From Bdellovibrio reynosensis (GTDB taxonomy: Bacteria; Bdellovibrionota; Bdellovibrionia; Bdellovibrionales; Bdellovibrionaceae): 64,000 nt of DNA. Positions 9,201 to 17,249 of the stretch are shown here, one piece after another. The notes below the pieces were generated by a model. That model saw only the letters and a list, made by a program, of their open reading frames with translations. It was not told the DNA's origin and made no database searches. The stretch spans positions 434,001 to 498,000 of the forward strand of contig NZ_CP093442.1 in assembly GCF_022814725.1 (NCBI RefSeq). Direction: 5' to 3'. Position 1 is the first letter of the stretch, and the number at the start of each line of letters is the position of its first letter. A program made the position numbers and the translations under genes.

Positions 9201-9346
9201 TCGTTTTCACTTGGTTCGCCATTATCATTTTTATTATTCTTGTCGGCTTCACTTTGGTGGGCCTGACGTTTAGACACTGGTACAAAGAATCGAAAGCTTT
9301 GAAGCAGCAGCAGAGGCTTGCTGAATCACAAGCGGTAAAATCCTAA
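9197..9346 (+). CDS. Small single-span membrane protein (49 aa)
   Basis: The ATG overlaps the tcdA stop codon as ATGA, which supports translational coupling. The product has one strongly hydrophobic helix (about residues 2-24), then a basic stretch (FRHWYKESK) and a charged, Gln-rich tail, so an inner-membrane anchor with a short cytoplasmic tail is likely. I recognise no family. It may be an accessory of the dehydratase or an unrelated small membrane protein. Confidence 0.65.
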   Translation: MIVFTWFAIIIFIILVGFTLVGLTFRHWYKESKALKQQQRLAESQAVKS

Positions 9347-9355
9347 CTTCATAAT

Positions 9356-9437
9356 ACCTCACCGGGCTGGTCCTTCGGGACAGTGGCTCAAGTCTTGAGT
9401 TCCATTAAGCCTGCCAGTAGGCTTAATCCTGTGAGGT
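9356..9437 (+). promoter_or_regulatory. Structured leader RNA (four-way junction) that includes the ribosome site
   Basis: ACCTCAC (9356-9362) pairs perfectly with GTGAGGT (9431-9437), which contains the GAGG ribosome site of the methyltransferase gene. Inside are three hairpins: CTGGTCC-TTCG-GGACAG with a UUCG tetraloop (9367-9383, one bulged G), CTCA/TGAG (9387-9399), and ATTAAGCCT/AGGCTTAAT (9404-9427). The layout is that of a regulatory cloverleaf, possibly a riboswitch or thermosensor. It does not match a riboswitch class I know, and it is not a tRNA. Pairings are read directly; the function is inference. Confidence 0.5.
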
Positions 9438-9441
9438 GTCC

Positions 9442-10497
9442 ATGAAACTGAAAATTCCCTATCAGGATAAAATCACTCTCGGCTATTCACTAGCTCGCAC
9501 TGTTCACTATACGACGCAAAAACTTTATCTTCCGTTGTTTGAGTTTCTGGCGACCGGTAAGAATCTTCATCGCGGGCATACGACGCCACAAAATGTTAAA
9601 CTTATATATTCAGAACTTTATCGACTGCTAAAAAAAGACAGCGATAATATTTCAAAGGGTCTTTATCCCTGGGAAGTTCTTAAGCCAGAAAAAATGACCG
9701 AACACCTTCGCCGTTTTCCACGTATCATCATGGATGGCTACCAAATCGCCAAACGTCGCGAAAATAAAAACCAGAAAGATTTTAATCCAGAAGCCCAAGA
9801 ACTGATGCGTGATTTGCCTGAATATTATCAGCGCAATTTTCATTTTCAAACGGGCGGATATTTAACTAAAGATTCTGCAGATCTTTATGAGCATCAGGTA
9901 GAAATTCTTTTCTCGGGCGCTGCGGATGCCATGAGACGTTTGATCATTCCGCTGTTAAAAGAACCTTATCCCGGGGACGGGGAAGGTTTGCACTTCTTAG
10001 AAGTAGCTGCCGGCACCGGGCGTCTGACTCGTTTTATGAAGATGGCTTTTCCCAAAGCCAAGATTACGGTGCTTGATTTAAGCTCGCCGTATTTAAAAAA
10101 GGCTCAGGAAAATTTAGCAGAATTTGATCGCCTAGATTTTGTGCAAGGGGCGGCCGAAGAGTTGCCGTTCAAAGATGGTATTTTTGATTGCGTCTATTCC
10201 TGCTTTTTATTTCATGAGCTGCCCATTGAAATTCGCCGCCAAGTGGTGGCTGAAACCTTCCGCGTCCTAAAAGAAGGCGGATGGATGGGGTTGGTCGACT
10301 CTGTGCAAAACGAAGATGTCAGCCATTTTGAGTGGGCTTTAGAGCAATTCCCGGTGGATTTTCATGAACCATTTTATAAAAACTATCTGCTGAATCCGAT
10401 GGAAGGCTTAATGACATATCGGGGCTTTGATAAGCTCAAAAGAGATCAGGGATTTTTTGCCAAGGCCCTTGTCGGGCAAAAGCCATTCTCTTCTTGA
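9442..10497 (+). CDS. Class I SAM-dependent methyltransferase
   Basis: Predicted small-molecule methyltransferase. About 185 residues of unassigned helical N-terminus precede the Rossmann domain: motif I is LEVAAGTGRLTRF, motif II ITVLDLSSPYL, then AEELPFKDGIFDCVYSCFLFHELP (post-motif region), as in UbiE/Methyltransf_11 proteins. The ATG at 9442 is chosen because GAGGT lies 4 bases upstream; an in-frame GTG at 9436 lies within that ribosome site. The gene follows a structured leader and is 65 bases from the deoxyhypusine-synthase-like gene, so the two are probably one unit. Substrate unknown. Confidence 0.85.
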   Translation: MKLKIPYQDKITLGYSLARTVHYTTQKLYLPLFEFLATGKNLHRGHTTPQNVKLIYSELYRLLKKDSDNISKGLYPWEVLKPEKMTEHLRRFPRIIMDGYQIAKRRENKNQKDFNPEAQELMRDLPEYYQRNFHFQTGGYLTKDSADLYEHQVEILFSGAADAMRRLIIPLLKEPYPGDGEGLHFLEVAAGTGRLTRFMKMAFPKAKITVLDLSSPYLKKAQENLAEFDRLDFVQGAAEELPFKDGIFDCVYSCFLFHELPIEIRRQVVAETFRVLKEGGWMGLVDSVQNEDVSHFEWALEQFPVDFHEPFYKNYLLNPMEGLMTYRGFDKLKRDQGFFAKALVGQKPFSS

Positions 10498-10524
10498 AAT
10501 TGGTTCCTAATGCATGCTACCTTG

Positions 10525-10560
10525 CGAGCCCTAAAGTTAAAAAATTAGACCGGAGGCTCG
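10525..10560 (+). promoter_or_regulatory. Hairpin over the ribosome site of the deoxyhypusine-synthase-like gene
   Basis: CGAGCC (10525-10530) pairs with GGCTCG (10555-10560), which overlaps the GGAGG ribosome site at 10552-10556. The loop is A-rich. It could modulate translation of the downstream gene. The pairing is visible; regulation is inferred. Confidence 0.35.
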
Positions 10561-10562
10561 TC

Positions 10563-11534
10563 ATGGGACCAATTTCTCAGTTCATTGAACATCACTACCG
10601 TCACTTTAATGCGGCAGCTTTAAAAGATGCAGCTAAAGGCTACAAAGCCCATATCGCAAACAACGGCCAAATGCTTGTAACTTTAGCAGGTGCTATGTCG
10701 ACTGCTGAGCTGGGTCTTTCTTTGGCTGAAATGATCCGCCAAGGTAAAGTTCACGCGATTTCTTGCACAGGTGCGAACCTTGAAGAAGACGTGTTCAACC
10801 TTGTTGCCCATGATCACTACGAGCGCATTCCAAACTACCGTGATTTGACTCCGGCAGATGAACAAAAACTTTTGGAAAGACACTTGAACCGCGTGACTGA
10901 CACGTGCATCCCTGAACACGAAGCTATTCGTCGTATCGAAGGTGCAGTTCTTGAGTACTGGCAAGATGCGGATAACAAAGGTGAGTCTTACTTCCCACAT
11001 GAATTCATGTACAAAATCCTTCTTTCTGGAAAATTGAAAGAGCACTACCAAATCGATCCAAAAAATTCTTGGTTGCTAGCTGCAGCTGAAAAAAACCTTC
11101 CAATGGTTGTTCCAGGTTGGGAAGACTCAACTTTGGGTAACATCTTTGCTGGTTACTGCATTAAAGGCGACATCAAAAAATCGACGACTGTAAAAGGTGG
11201 TATCGAGTACATGAAAACTTGGGCAGAATGGTACATGGGCGCTTCTAAAAAGAACCCAGTAGGCTTCTTCCAAATCGGTGGCGGTATCGCCGGTGACTTC
11301 CCAATCTGCGTAGTACCAATGCTAGAACAAGACTTGGGCCACGAAGACGTTCCATTGTGGAGCTACTTCGCGCAAATCTCTGACTCTACAACTTCATACG
11401 GTTCATACTCTGGCGCTATTCCAAATGAGAAAATCACTTGGGGTAAATTGGCACCAACAACACCTTCGTACATCGTTGAATCAGACGCTACAATCTGTGC
11501 TCCTCTGATCTTCGCTTACGTACTTGGTCAGTAA
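10563..11534 (+). CDS. Deoxyhypusine-synthase-like protein lacking the catalytic lysine
   Basis: Member of the deoxyhypusine/homospermidine synthase fold, which transfers an aminobutyl group from spermidine using NAD. The start is ATG 10563 with a good GGAGG site. Family features include SCTGANLEEDVFN near residue 65, a Ser/Thr-rich region SDSTTSYGSYSGA and PNEKITWGKL near the C-terminus. Where human DHS has GGGVVK with active-site Lys329, this protein has GGGIAG, so the lysine is absent. Bacteria have no eIF5A, so the substrate must differ; a polyamine reaction is possible but unproven. 323 residues, cytoplasmic. Confidence 0.85.
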   Translation: MGPISQFIEHHYRHFNAAALKDAAKGYKAHIANNGQMLVTLAGAMSTAELGLSLAEMIRQGKVHAISCTGANLEEDVFNLVAHDHYERIPNYRDLTPADEQKLLERHLNRVTDTCIPEHEAIRRIEGAVLEYWQDADNKGESYFPHEFMYKILLSGKLKEHYQIDPKNSWLLAAAEKNLPMVVPGWEDSTLGNIFAGYCIKGDIKKSTTVKGGIEYMKTWAEWYMGASKKNPVGFFQIGGGIAGDFPICVVPMLEQDLGHEDVPLWSYFAQISDSTTSYGSYSGAIPNEKITWGKLAPTTPSYIVESDATICAPLIFAYVLGQ

Positions 11535-11562
11535 TCGCTGAACTGAAATGCGAAAAAGAAAA

Positions 11563-11589
11563 GGGCTCCGTTCGGAGTCCTTTTTTTTT
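11563..11589 (+). terminator. Intrinsic terminator
   Basis: GGGCTCC (11563-11569), loop GTTC, GGAGTCC (11574-11580), then nine T. It ends the methyltransferase/deoxyhypusine-synthase-like unit. Confidence 0.9.
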
Positions 11590-11786
11590 GCTTCGAACGA
11601 GGGTTTTGGGTTTGGGTGGAGCCAGTTCATTTCTGCTCCTGCGTGGTCACGCCATCCGGGCTCAGTTGCCGCCGCTCCTGCGGAGCGGTTCGCGCCGTCC
11701 GGGCGCCGGCAAAGGCCCACTTCGGATCAGAAGTGAACTAGCTCCACCCAAACCCAAAACTGTTCAAACCAAAAAACCTGACTTCG
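11590..11786. repeat. Long imperfect inverted repeat with structured GC-rich loop
   Basis: Arms at 11603-11639 and 11724-11760 match over 37 bases with three mismatches; the core is GTTTTGGGTTTGGGTGGAGC and its reverse complement. The 84-base loop is GC-rich and contains further hairpins: GCGTG/CACGC, CCGCTC/GAGCGG, TTGCCG/CGGCAA. No convincing gene lies here. It may be a structured RNA or a mobile palindromic element. Together with the following 210 bases this is the longest gene-free stretch in the window. Confidence 0.7.
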
Positions 11787-11940
11787 AAAGGTGCCTGGTT
11801 CTTTTTTACGCCCATAGTGCGTTATCATGTTCGTTGGAAGAATTTGGAATTAGATTTTAGGGTTGTTCTAATGCTTTTTGAATCTGTTGCCTTTTATCGC
11901 CACCGACGCTTTTTCTGAAGGTGCCTGCTTCTTTTTTTGG
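11787..11940 (+). repeat. Two direct copies of a dispersed repeat (GGTGCCTGsTTCTTTTTT)
   Basis: Copies start at about 11787 and 11917. Both contain GGTGCCTG, then C or G, then TTCTTTTTT, and continue with CCCA/CCCC and TGCGTTAT 8-12 bases later. A third copy in reverse orientation lies at 37549-37570 upstream of uvrB. The rest of the segment up to the MOSC gene shows no ORF I can support. Confidence 0.6.
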
Positions 11941-11998
11941 TCCCCACTGCGTTATTTATTTTCTTGCCATTGTGGCTGCAAAACATAAGCATTTAGCT

Positions 11999-12790
11999 AT
12001 GAAAATTACTGAGCTTAATGTTTTTCCTATCAAGTCGGCGCGGTCTCAAAGTTTGAAAGAGATGAAGATTACACATGAAGGTCCTGAAGGAGATCGTCAG
12101 TGGATGCTTGTTGATGAGAATGGGAAATTTATTTCTCAGCGTACTGTTCCTCGGTTGGCTAGTGTGGAGGTTTTTCAGGATGACACGGCTTTGACTGTGG
12201 GTCTTGGGAAAATGTTCTTTAAGATTTCTAAGAAGAATTCTTTTTCTCGTAAGGTTAAGGTTTCGGTTTGGAATGACACTTTTGAGGCGGCTCTTGAACC
12301 GGATCTTTATTCTCAAGGGATTGCTCAGTATCTTGGGGTTCATTGTCGTTTGGTTCGTTATGCTCCTTTTTCTCAGCGCCGGGTGCTTTCTTTGAATAAA
12401 GAGTGGAAGCCTGAGGTTCGGTTTTCTGATGGGCGTCCTCTGCAGCTTTTGAATTTGAAAAGTCTTGAGGATCTTAATTCTAAGCTTCCTTCGCCGATTG
12501 GTACCGATCGTTTTCGTGCGAATATTGTTTTTAATGGGTCGCAAGCTTTTGAAGAAGATAAGTGGAAGAAGATCCGTATTGGTGATGTTGTGTTCTCTCA
12601 ACCTAAGAAGTGCGCTCGTTGCACTATCATCACTATTGATCAGCAGACGGGGGCTTCGATGGGGCCAGAGCCATTGAAGACTTTGGCGACTTATCGTCGT
12701 GAAGATAAGGGTGTCTTCTTTGGAACGTTGTGGATTCCAGAAAATGAAGGAACCATCAAGCTTACTGATTCTGTGGAAGTTCTTGAATAG
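11999..12790 (+). CDS. MOSC domain protein (YcbX/mARC-like)
   Basis: Predicted molybdenum-cofactor sulfurase C-terminal-type protein, as in bacterial YcbX, which reduces N-hydroxylated compounds with the molybdenum cofactor. A MOSC N-terminal barrel (ITELNVFPIKSARSQSL, GDRQWMLVDENGKFISQR) is followed by the MOSC domain with RFRANIVFNG and KKCARCTIITID, whose Cys is the usual cofactor ligand. The 264-residue length fits single MOSC proteins without the ferredoxin tail. ATG 11999 starts directly at the conserved N-terminus; upstream codons lie in a repeat. Codons are unusually T-ending compared with neighbours, so recent transfer is possible. Confidence 0.85.
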   Translation: MKITELNVFPIKSARSQSLKEMKITHEGPEGDRQWMLVDENGKFISQRTVPRLASVEVFQDDTALTVGLGKMFFKISKKNSFSRKVKVSVWNDTFEAALEPDLYSQGIAQYLGVHCRLVRYAPFSQRRVLSLNKEWKPEVRFSDGRPLQLLNLKSLEDLNSKLPSPIGTDRFRANIVFNGSQAFEEDKWKKIRIGDVVFSQPKKCARCTIITIDQQTGASMGPEPLKTLATYRREDKGVFFGTLWIPENEGTIKLTDSVEVLE

Positions 12791-12895
12791 TGTGCTAATC
12801 AACACCCTATAATTAAACCTCCGAAACTTTCAAAATCCTGATTGTTAGATGTCCATAACTTCCCCAACATAAATGTTATTTAGGGAGGTTTTTGG

Positions 12896-14254
12896 ATGGC
12901 TGCCACTAACGATTACAATGTCATTTCAGAAAAAAGAAATATCTGGAAGGTGATTGCAGCCTCCAGTGCTGGCACTTTGATCGAATGGTATGACTTTTAT
13001 ATTTTCGGAAGTTTAGCCACCATTATCGCCACTCAGTTTTTCCCAAAAGGAAATGAAACCGTAGCCCTGTTAAGTACTCTTGCAACTTTCGCTACGGGAT
13101 TTATCGTTCGACCTTTTGGTGCTTTAGTTTTCGGTCGCGTTGGTGATGTGATTGGACGAAAATACGCCTTCATGGTGACGTTGTTGATCATGGGGGTTGC
13201 AACCACAGCCATCGGATTGCTTCCCAATTATGAAAGTATCGGTGTTCTTGCGCCCATATTGTTGCTTCTGTTGCGATTGTTGCAGGGGTTGGCTTTAGGC
13301 GGTGAATATGGTGGGGCCGCTACCTACGTTGCTGAACACAGTCCGGATAAGCGCCGGGGCTTCTATACAAGTTTTATTCAGACGACGGCGACCCTGGGGC
13401 TTTTTGTTTCCCTGGGAGTTATTTTAATCACGCGCCTGATTTTGGGCGAAGAGGACTTTAAAGACTGGGGTTGGCGAATTCCGTTCTTGTTATCCGTAAT
13501 ATTAGTGATTGTGTCCTATGTGATTCGTAGAAAAATGGAAGAATCCCCGGTGTTCTTGCAGATGAAAGCAGAAGGCAAAGCTTCTAAGCGTCCTTTGCAT
13601 GATAGTTTCATGCAGCCTGAAAATCGCCGCTTGGTTATTTTATCGTTATTGGGGGCGACTGCAGGGCAAGGGGTGGTGTGGTACACGGGGCAGTTTTATG
13701 CTCTCTACTTTTTGCAAACCAGTTTGCGCATTGATTTCGTGATCGCCAACCAGATCATAGCTGTAGCCTTACTTTTGGCGACTCCATTTTTTGTCGTCTT
13801 CGGAGCACTTTCTGACAAGATCGGCAGAAAGCCCATCATGATGGCCGGGTGTCTGGTTGCGGCTTTGTCGTACTATCCAATTTATAAAGCCATGGCGTTT
13901 TATTCCGGTTGGAATCCTGCGGATCCGCTGGCGCCAGCGATGAATCCAAACGCAACAATGTTAACTCTTCTGATTTTCATTCAAGTGATTTTTGTGACGA
14001 TGGTGTACGGGCCTATCGCAGCGTTTTTGGTGGAGTTATTCCCAACGCAGATTCGTTACACTTCGATGTCGTTGCCTTACCATATCGGTAACGGTGTTTT
14101 TGGTGGATTGGTACCTTTTATCGGAACGGCGTTAGTTGCAAGCACAGGAAATATGTTCGCTGGGTTATTATATCCCATCGCCATAGCCGTTATGACTTTT
14201 ATTATCGGAACCATTTACATTAAAGAAAATCGCGATATCAAATGGCACCCTTAA
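12896..14254 (+). CDS. MFS transporter, metabolite:H+ symporter family
   Basis: Twelve-helix inner-membrane symporter of the MHS branch (proline/betaine ProP, shikimate, alpha-ketoglutarate and citrate carriers). Signature segments are GTLIEWYDFYIFG at the first helix, FGRVGDVIGRKYAF (loop 2-3), RLLQGLALGGEYGGAATYVAEH (helix 4) and ALSDKIGRKP in the second half. A GGGAGG site precedes the ATG. Substrate cannot be fixed; an organic acid or osmolyte is most likely. It overlaps the convergent MATE gene by 4 bases. Confidence 0.88.
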   Translation: MAATNDYNVISEKRNIWKVIAASSAGTLIEWYDFYIFGSLATIIATQFFPKGNETVALLSTLATFATGFIVRPFGALVFGRVGDVIGRKYAFMVTLLIMGVATTAIGLLPNYESIGVLAPILLLLLRLLQGLALGGEYGGAATYVAEHSPDKRRGFYTSFIQTTATLGLFVSLGVILITRLILGEEDFKDWGWRIPFLLSVILVIVSYVIRRKMEESPVFLQMKAEGKASKRPLHDSFMQPENRRLVILSLLGATAGQGVVWYTGQFYALYFLQTSLRIDFVIANQIIAVALLLATPFFVVFGALSDKIGRKPIMMAGCLVAALSYYPIYKAMAFYSGWNPADPLAPAMNPNATMLTLLIFIQVIFVTMVYGPIAAFLVELFPTQIRYTSMSLPYHIGNGVFGGLVPFIGTALVASTGNMFAGLLYPIAIAVMTFIIGTIYIKENRDIKWHP

Positions 14255-15609
14255 GGGGTGTCATTTGATTTATGAATGAATCGATTGCTAAGAATGTGAA
14301 AACGGAACGTTAAGAATATCGAAGCAATGATAAGCCCGATCAAAAGACCAATCCAAATTCCCACGGGGCCCACGCCTAAGTGAAATGCTAGTAAGTAACC
14401 AACAGGCAGGCCCACAATCCAGTAAGCAACAAATGCAATGATGCCAGGCCACTGAGTGTCTGACATTCCTCTTAGGGCGCCAATCGCCACGGCTTGAACT
14501 CCGTCAAAGATCTCAAAGATAGCGACCACGATAAAGAACAATGCTGCTAAATTTATAACGTCAGGATCTTTAACGTAAAAAGTCGGAAGCCAGTGGCGCA
14601 GAGCAAAGAATCCGACTCCGCAAATTGCCATGTAGACTGCACCCAATTTGATTGCCGTAAAACCGGCAAAGCGCGCTAAAGGATAATCTCCACGGCCTAA
14701 TTCATAACCCACGCGAATCGTGGCTGCGATACCAATACCCAAGGTAATTAAGAAGCTCGTACTCGCAAGGCTGATGGTGATCTGATGAGCTGCCAGGGGA
14801 CCCGCACCAAACCAACCAACCATGATGGCTGCTGCGGAAAATGCACCGACTTCAAAAACATAAGTAAGACCGTTAGGAAGTCCCAAACGAATCATGCTTT
14901 TAATTAAGTGATGATCAAAGCGATGAATCCATGGTTCTTTAAAGTAATGCTTAAACTGAGGATGAACGTGAACGTAAACCATCATGATGATTGCCATCAG
15001 AACTCGCGCAATCAACGTGGCGTAAGCGGCACCATAAAGTCCCATTTTCGGGAAACCTAAATGCCCGTGAATCAAGACCCAGTTGCCGAAAACGTTCAGC
15101 ACGACTCCAAGGATCATCACATACATTGCGACCTTGGTTTTTCCAATGCCGTCTGTAAATTGCTTGTAGGAGATATAAAGAAGGCTTGGCAGTACCGACC
15201 ACGCAATGATCTCAAAAAACTTCGCGCCTAGATCCAAAACTTCCGGAGTTTGCCCAAAAAGTTTTAAGTTCGGTAAGAGCAAATACAAGAGCCCAATAAT
15301 AAAACCGCTGATTCCGACAGCCACCGCCACACTATGGCGCAATAAAACTCCGCCATAAGGGAAGTTTGCTTGGCCTTGCATGCGCGCAAAAAGGGCTGTG
15401 ACCGGCGCTAACATGCCGATACCGAAAATCAGAAATACGATAAAGATGCTGCCTGCAAAAGCCGCAGCACCTAAAGCCAAGGGACCCAATGCTCCCACCA
15501 TGATGGTGTCAGCCAAAGTGATCAGGTTTTGACCAATTTGACCAACGATGATGGGACCGGCAAGTTTGGCTAAGAGTTTACTTTCGTGAAAAAACTTAGA
15601 CTGCGACAA
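14251..15609 (-). CDS. MATE-family efflux transporter
   Basis: Twelve-helix multidrug and toxin extrusion carrier (NorM/DinF type), exporting cationic compounds by Na+ or H+ antiport. Typical segments are LAGPIIVGQIGQNLITLADTIMVG near the N-terminus and GLPNGLTYVFEVGAFSAAAIMVGWFG at the start of the second half. The proposed start is TTG at 15609, inside the last codons of the upstream nfu-like gene (14-base overlap), implying coupling; no in-frame ATG leaves the first helix intact. Length of 452 residues is standard. Confidence 0.88.
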   Translation of the reverse strand: MSQSKFFHESKLLAKLAGPIIVGQIGQNLITLADTIMVGALGPLALGAAAFAGSIFIVFLIFGIGMLAPVTALFARMQGQANFPYGGVLLRHSVAVAVGISGFIIGLLYLLLPNLKLFGQTPEVLDLGAKFFEIIAWSVLPSLLYISYKQFTDGIGKTKVAMYVMILGVVLNVFGNWVLIHGHLGFPKMGLYGAAYATLIARVLMAIIMMVYVHVHPQFKHYFKEPWIHRFDHHLIKSMIRLGLPNGLTYVFEVGAFSAAAIMVGWFGAGPLAAHQITISLASTSFLITLGIGIAATIRVGYELGRGDYPLARFAGFTAIKLGAVYMAICGVGFFALRHWLPTFYVKDPDVINLAALFFIVVAIFEIFDGVQAVAIGALRGMSDTQWPGIIAFVAYWIVGLPVGYLLAFHLGVGPVGIWIGLLIGLIIASIFLTFRFHILSNRFIHKSNDTP

Positions 15610-16144
15610 CTTCTTTGATCTCCGGGAAAAGCTCTCTCATGCGTGTTTCGATACCTTCTTTTAAGGTCACGCTAGAGCTTGGGCAGCCGGAGCAAGCGCC
15701 TTTCATATGCACGTACAAAACTTGATCTTGATATTTATGGAAAACGATATCGCCGCCATCAAGTGCAACTACTGGGCGGATTTCGCGGTTCAATACGGAT
15801 TTAATATTACGAACCATCGGAGAGTCATTTTCGTCATCTTCAGCCATTTCGATGAATTCAACCACCACAGGCTCGTCACGATCCAAATGCTCTTGGATAA
15901 GACCGGTTAAAGGATTGGCCAAAAGTTCCCAATCAACCCAATCTTGCTTTGTCACGGTGATAAAATCAGGGCCCACATAAACCGAGCTTGTCCAAGGAAA
16001 GCCAAAAATTTTAGCAGCCAACGGGGAGCGCTCCGCCTCTTGAGAGTTGGCGCAATCAAAGCCTTCCGCCGTCACTTGGCGATGCAGGTGGAATTTCATC
16101 GTTGCTGGGTTTGGAGTTGGTTCAAATGTGACTTGTACGCTCAT
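15596..16144 (-). CDS. nfuA: Nfu-type Fe-S cluster scaffold/carrier protein
   Basis: Delivers Fe-S clusters to apoproteins in the cytoplasm. The N-terminal Nfu_N domain (SVYVGPDFITVTKQDWVDWE) is joined to a C-terminal NifU-like domain whose GACSGCPSSSVTLKEGIE holds the CxxC cluster ligand. 182 residues, as in the mitochondrial and proteobacterial Nfu1 type rather than the A-type-domain NfuA of E. coli. GAGG lies 8 bases before the ATG. It overlaps the MATE gene downstream. Confidence 0.88.
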   Translation of the reverse strand: MSVQVTFEPTPNPATMKFHLHRQVTAEGFDCANSQEAERSPLAAKIFGFPWTSSVYVGPDFITVTKQDWVDWELLANPLTGLIQEHLDRDEPVVVEFIEMAEDDENDSPMVRNIKSVLNREIRPVVALDGGDIVFHKYQDQVLYVHMKGACSGCPSSSVTLKEGIETRMRELFPEIKEVVAV

Positions 16145-16303
16145 AGTGGGACCTCGTTCTTAAGAATAGGGAAAGTATACCACACAAGTGTTTCTGCCAA
16201 GCGTGTTAAAAGGTCTGACACGCAATTCAGGATGCTTGCCTAAATCAGAAAAACTCACTAGTTTTAGACCCGTTGAAAATGACACTTAATAGGGAGCATT
16301 TAG

Positions 16304-17227
16304 ATGACGCCAAGAGTTAGAGAGATTTTGAACTGGTACGGAGCCGACAATCCAGGGGTACTTACGAATTTAGCTCGTATGTTGAATCAAGGTAAACTTG
16401 CAGGAACTGGTAAACTAGTTATTTTGCCTGTGGACCAAGGTTTTGAGCACGGTCCTGCTCGTTCATTTGCAAAAAATCCAGATGGCTACGATCCAGCTTA
16501 TCACGTCGAGCTTGCGATTGAATCTGGTTGCTCTGCTTACGCGGCTCCATTGGGTGCTATCGAAGCGATCGCACGTGATTACGCGGGTGAGATTCCGTTG
16601 ATCTTAAAAATCAATAACTCTGACACTCTTTTCGGAAACAAAGCTCCAATCTCTGCATTAACTTCTTACGTTGATGACGCTTTAAGATTGGGTTGTGTGG
16701 GTATCGGTTTCACAATCTACCCAGGGTCTGCTGAACGTAAACACCAATACGAAGAAATCGCTCAAGCGGCACGCGCTGCTAAAGAAGCGGGTCTTGTTGT
16801 GATCATCTGGTCTTACGCTCGTGGTGAGCAACTTTCTAAAGAAGGTGAAACGGCTATCGACGTCATCGCCTACGCCGCTCACATCGCGGCTCAATTGGGC
16901 GCGCACATCATCAAAGTAAAACCACCTTCTGCACACATTGAACAAGCAGCAGCTGCGAAAGTTTACCAAGAACAAGGTATTAAAGTTTCCACAATGGCTG
17001 ATCGTATTCGTCACGTTGTTCAAGCTTGCTTTAACGGCAAACGCATCGTGATCTTCTCTGGTGGTGAAGCAAAAGGCACTGAAGAGTTGCTAAAAGAAGT
17101 TTCTGAACTTGCTCAAGGTGGCGCATTTGGTTCCATCATGGGCCGTAACGCTTTCCAACGTCCGAAGAAAGAAGCAATCCAATTGCTAACGAACGTGATG
17201 GAAGCTTTTGCTGGTAAAAAACTTTAG
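16304..17227 (+). CDS. fbaB: Class I fructose-bisphosphate aldolase (DhnA/FbaB type)
   Basis: Cleaves fructose-1,6-bisphosphate to two triose phosphates through a Schiff base, in glycolysis/gluconeogenesis. The archaeal-type (DeoC/LacD fold) signatures are visible: LPVDQGFEHGPARSF near residue 46, HIIKVKPPS with the Schiff-base Lys near 203-207, and SGGEAKGTEELL near the C-terminal phosphate site. 307 residues. lysS begins 22 bases downstream, so the two may be cotranscribed. Codon use looks optimised, in line with high expression. Confidence 0.9.
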   Translation: MTPRVREILNWYGADNPGVLTNLARMLNQGKLAGTGKLVILPVDQGFEHGPARSFAKNPDGYDPAYHVELAIESGCSAYAAPLGAIEAIARDYAGEIPLILKINNSDTLFGNKAPISALTSYVDDALRLGCVGIGFTIYPGSAERKHQYEEIAQAARAAKEAGLVVIIWSYARGEQLSKEGETAIDVIAYAAHIAAQLGAHIIKVKPPSAHIEQAAAAKVYQEQGIKVSTMADRIRHVVQACFNGKRIVIFSGGEAKGTEELLKEVSELAQGGAFGSIMGRNAFQRPKKEAIQLLTNVMEAFAGKKL

Positions 17228-17249
17228 TTTTTAAATTGAAAGAACGTAA

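Noticed and set aside
9356-9437. Possible tRNA from the cloverleaf-like pairing
   Set aside because: No TTC T-loop, no D-loop consensus, no 7-base anticodon loop and no CCA; loop sizes are wrong.
11548-11860. Overlapping short ORFs in the long inverted repeat
   Set aside because: They cross the terminator and palindromes and have no ribosome sites; composition is that of the repeat.
11993-12805. 270-codon ORF on the minus strand opposite the MOSC gene
   Set aside because: It results from the T-ending codons of the MOSC gene; composition is Arg/Leu/Lys-rich, no known fold, and the plus-strand gene has clear domain motifs.
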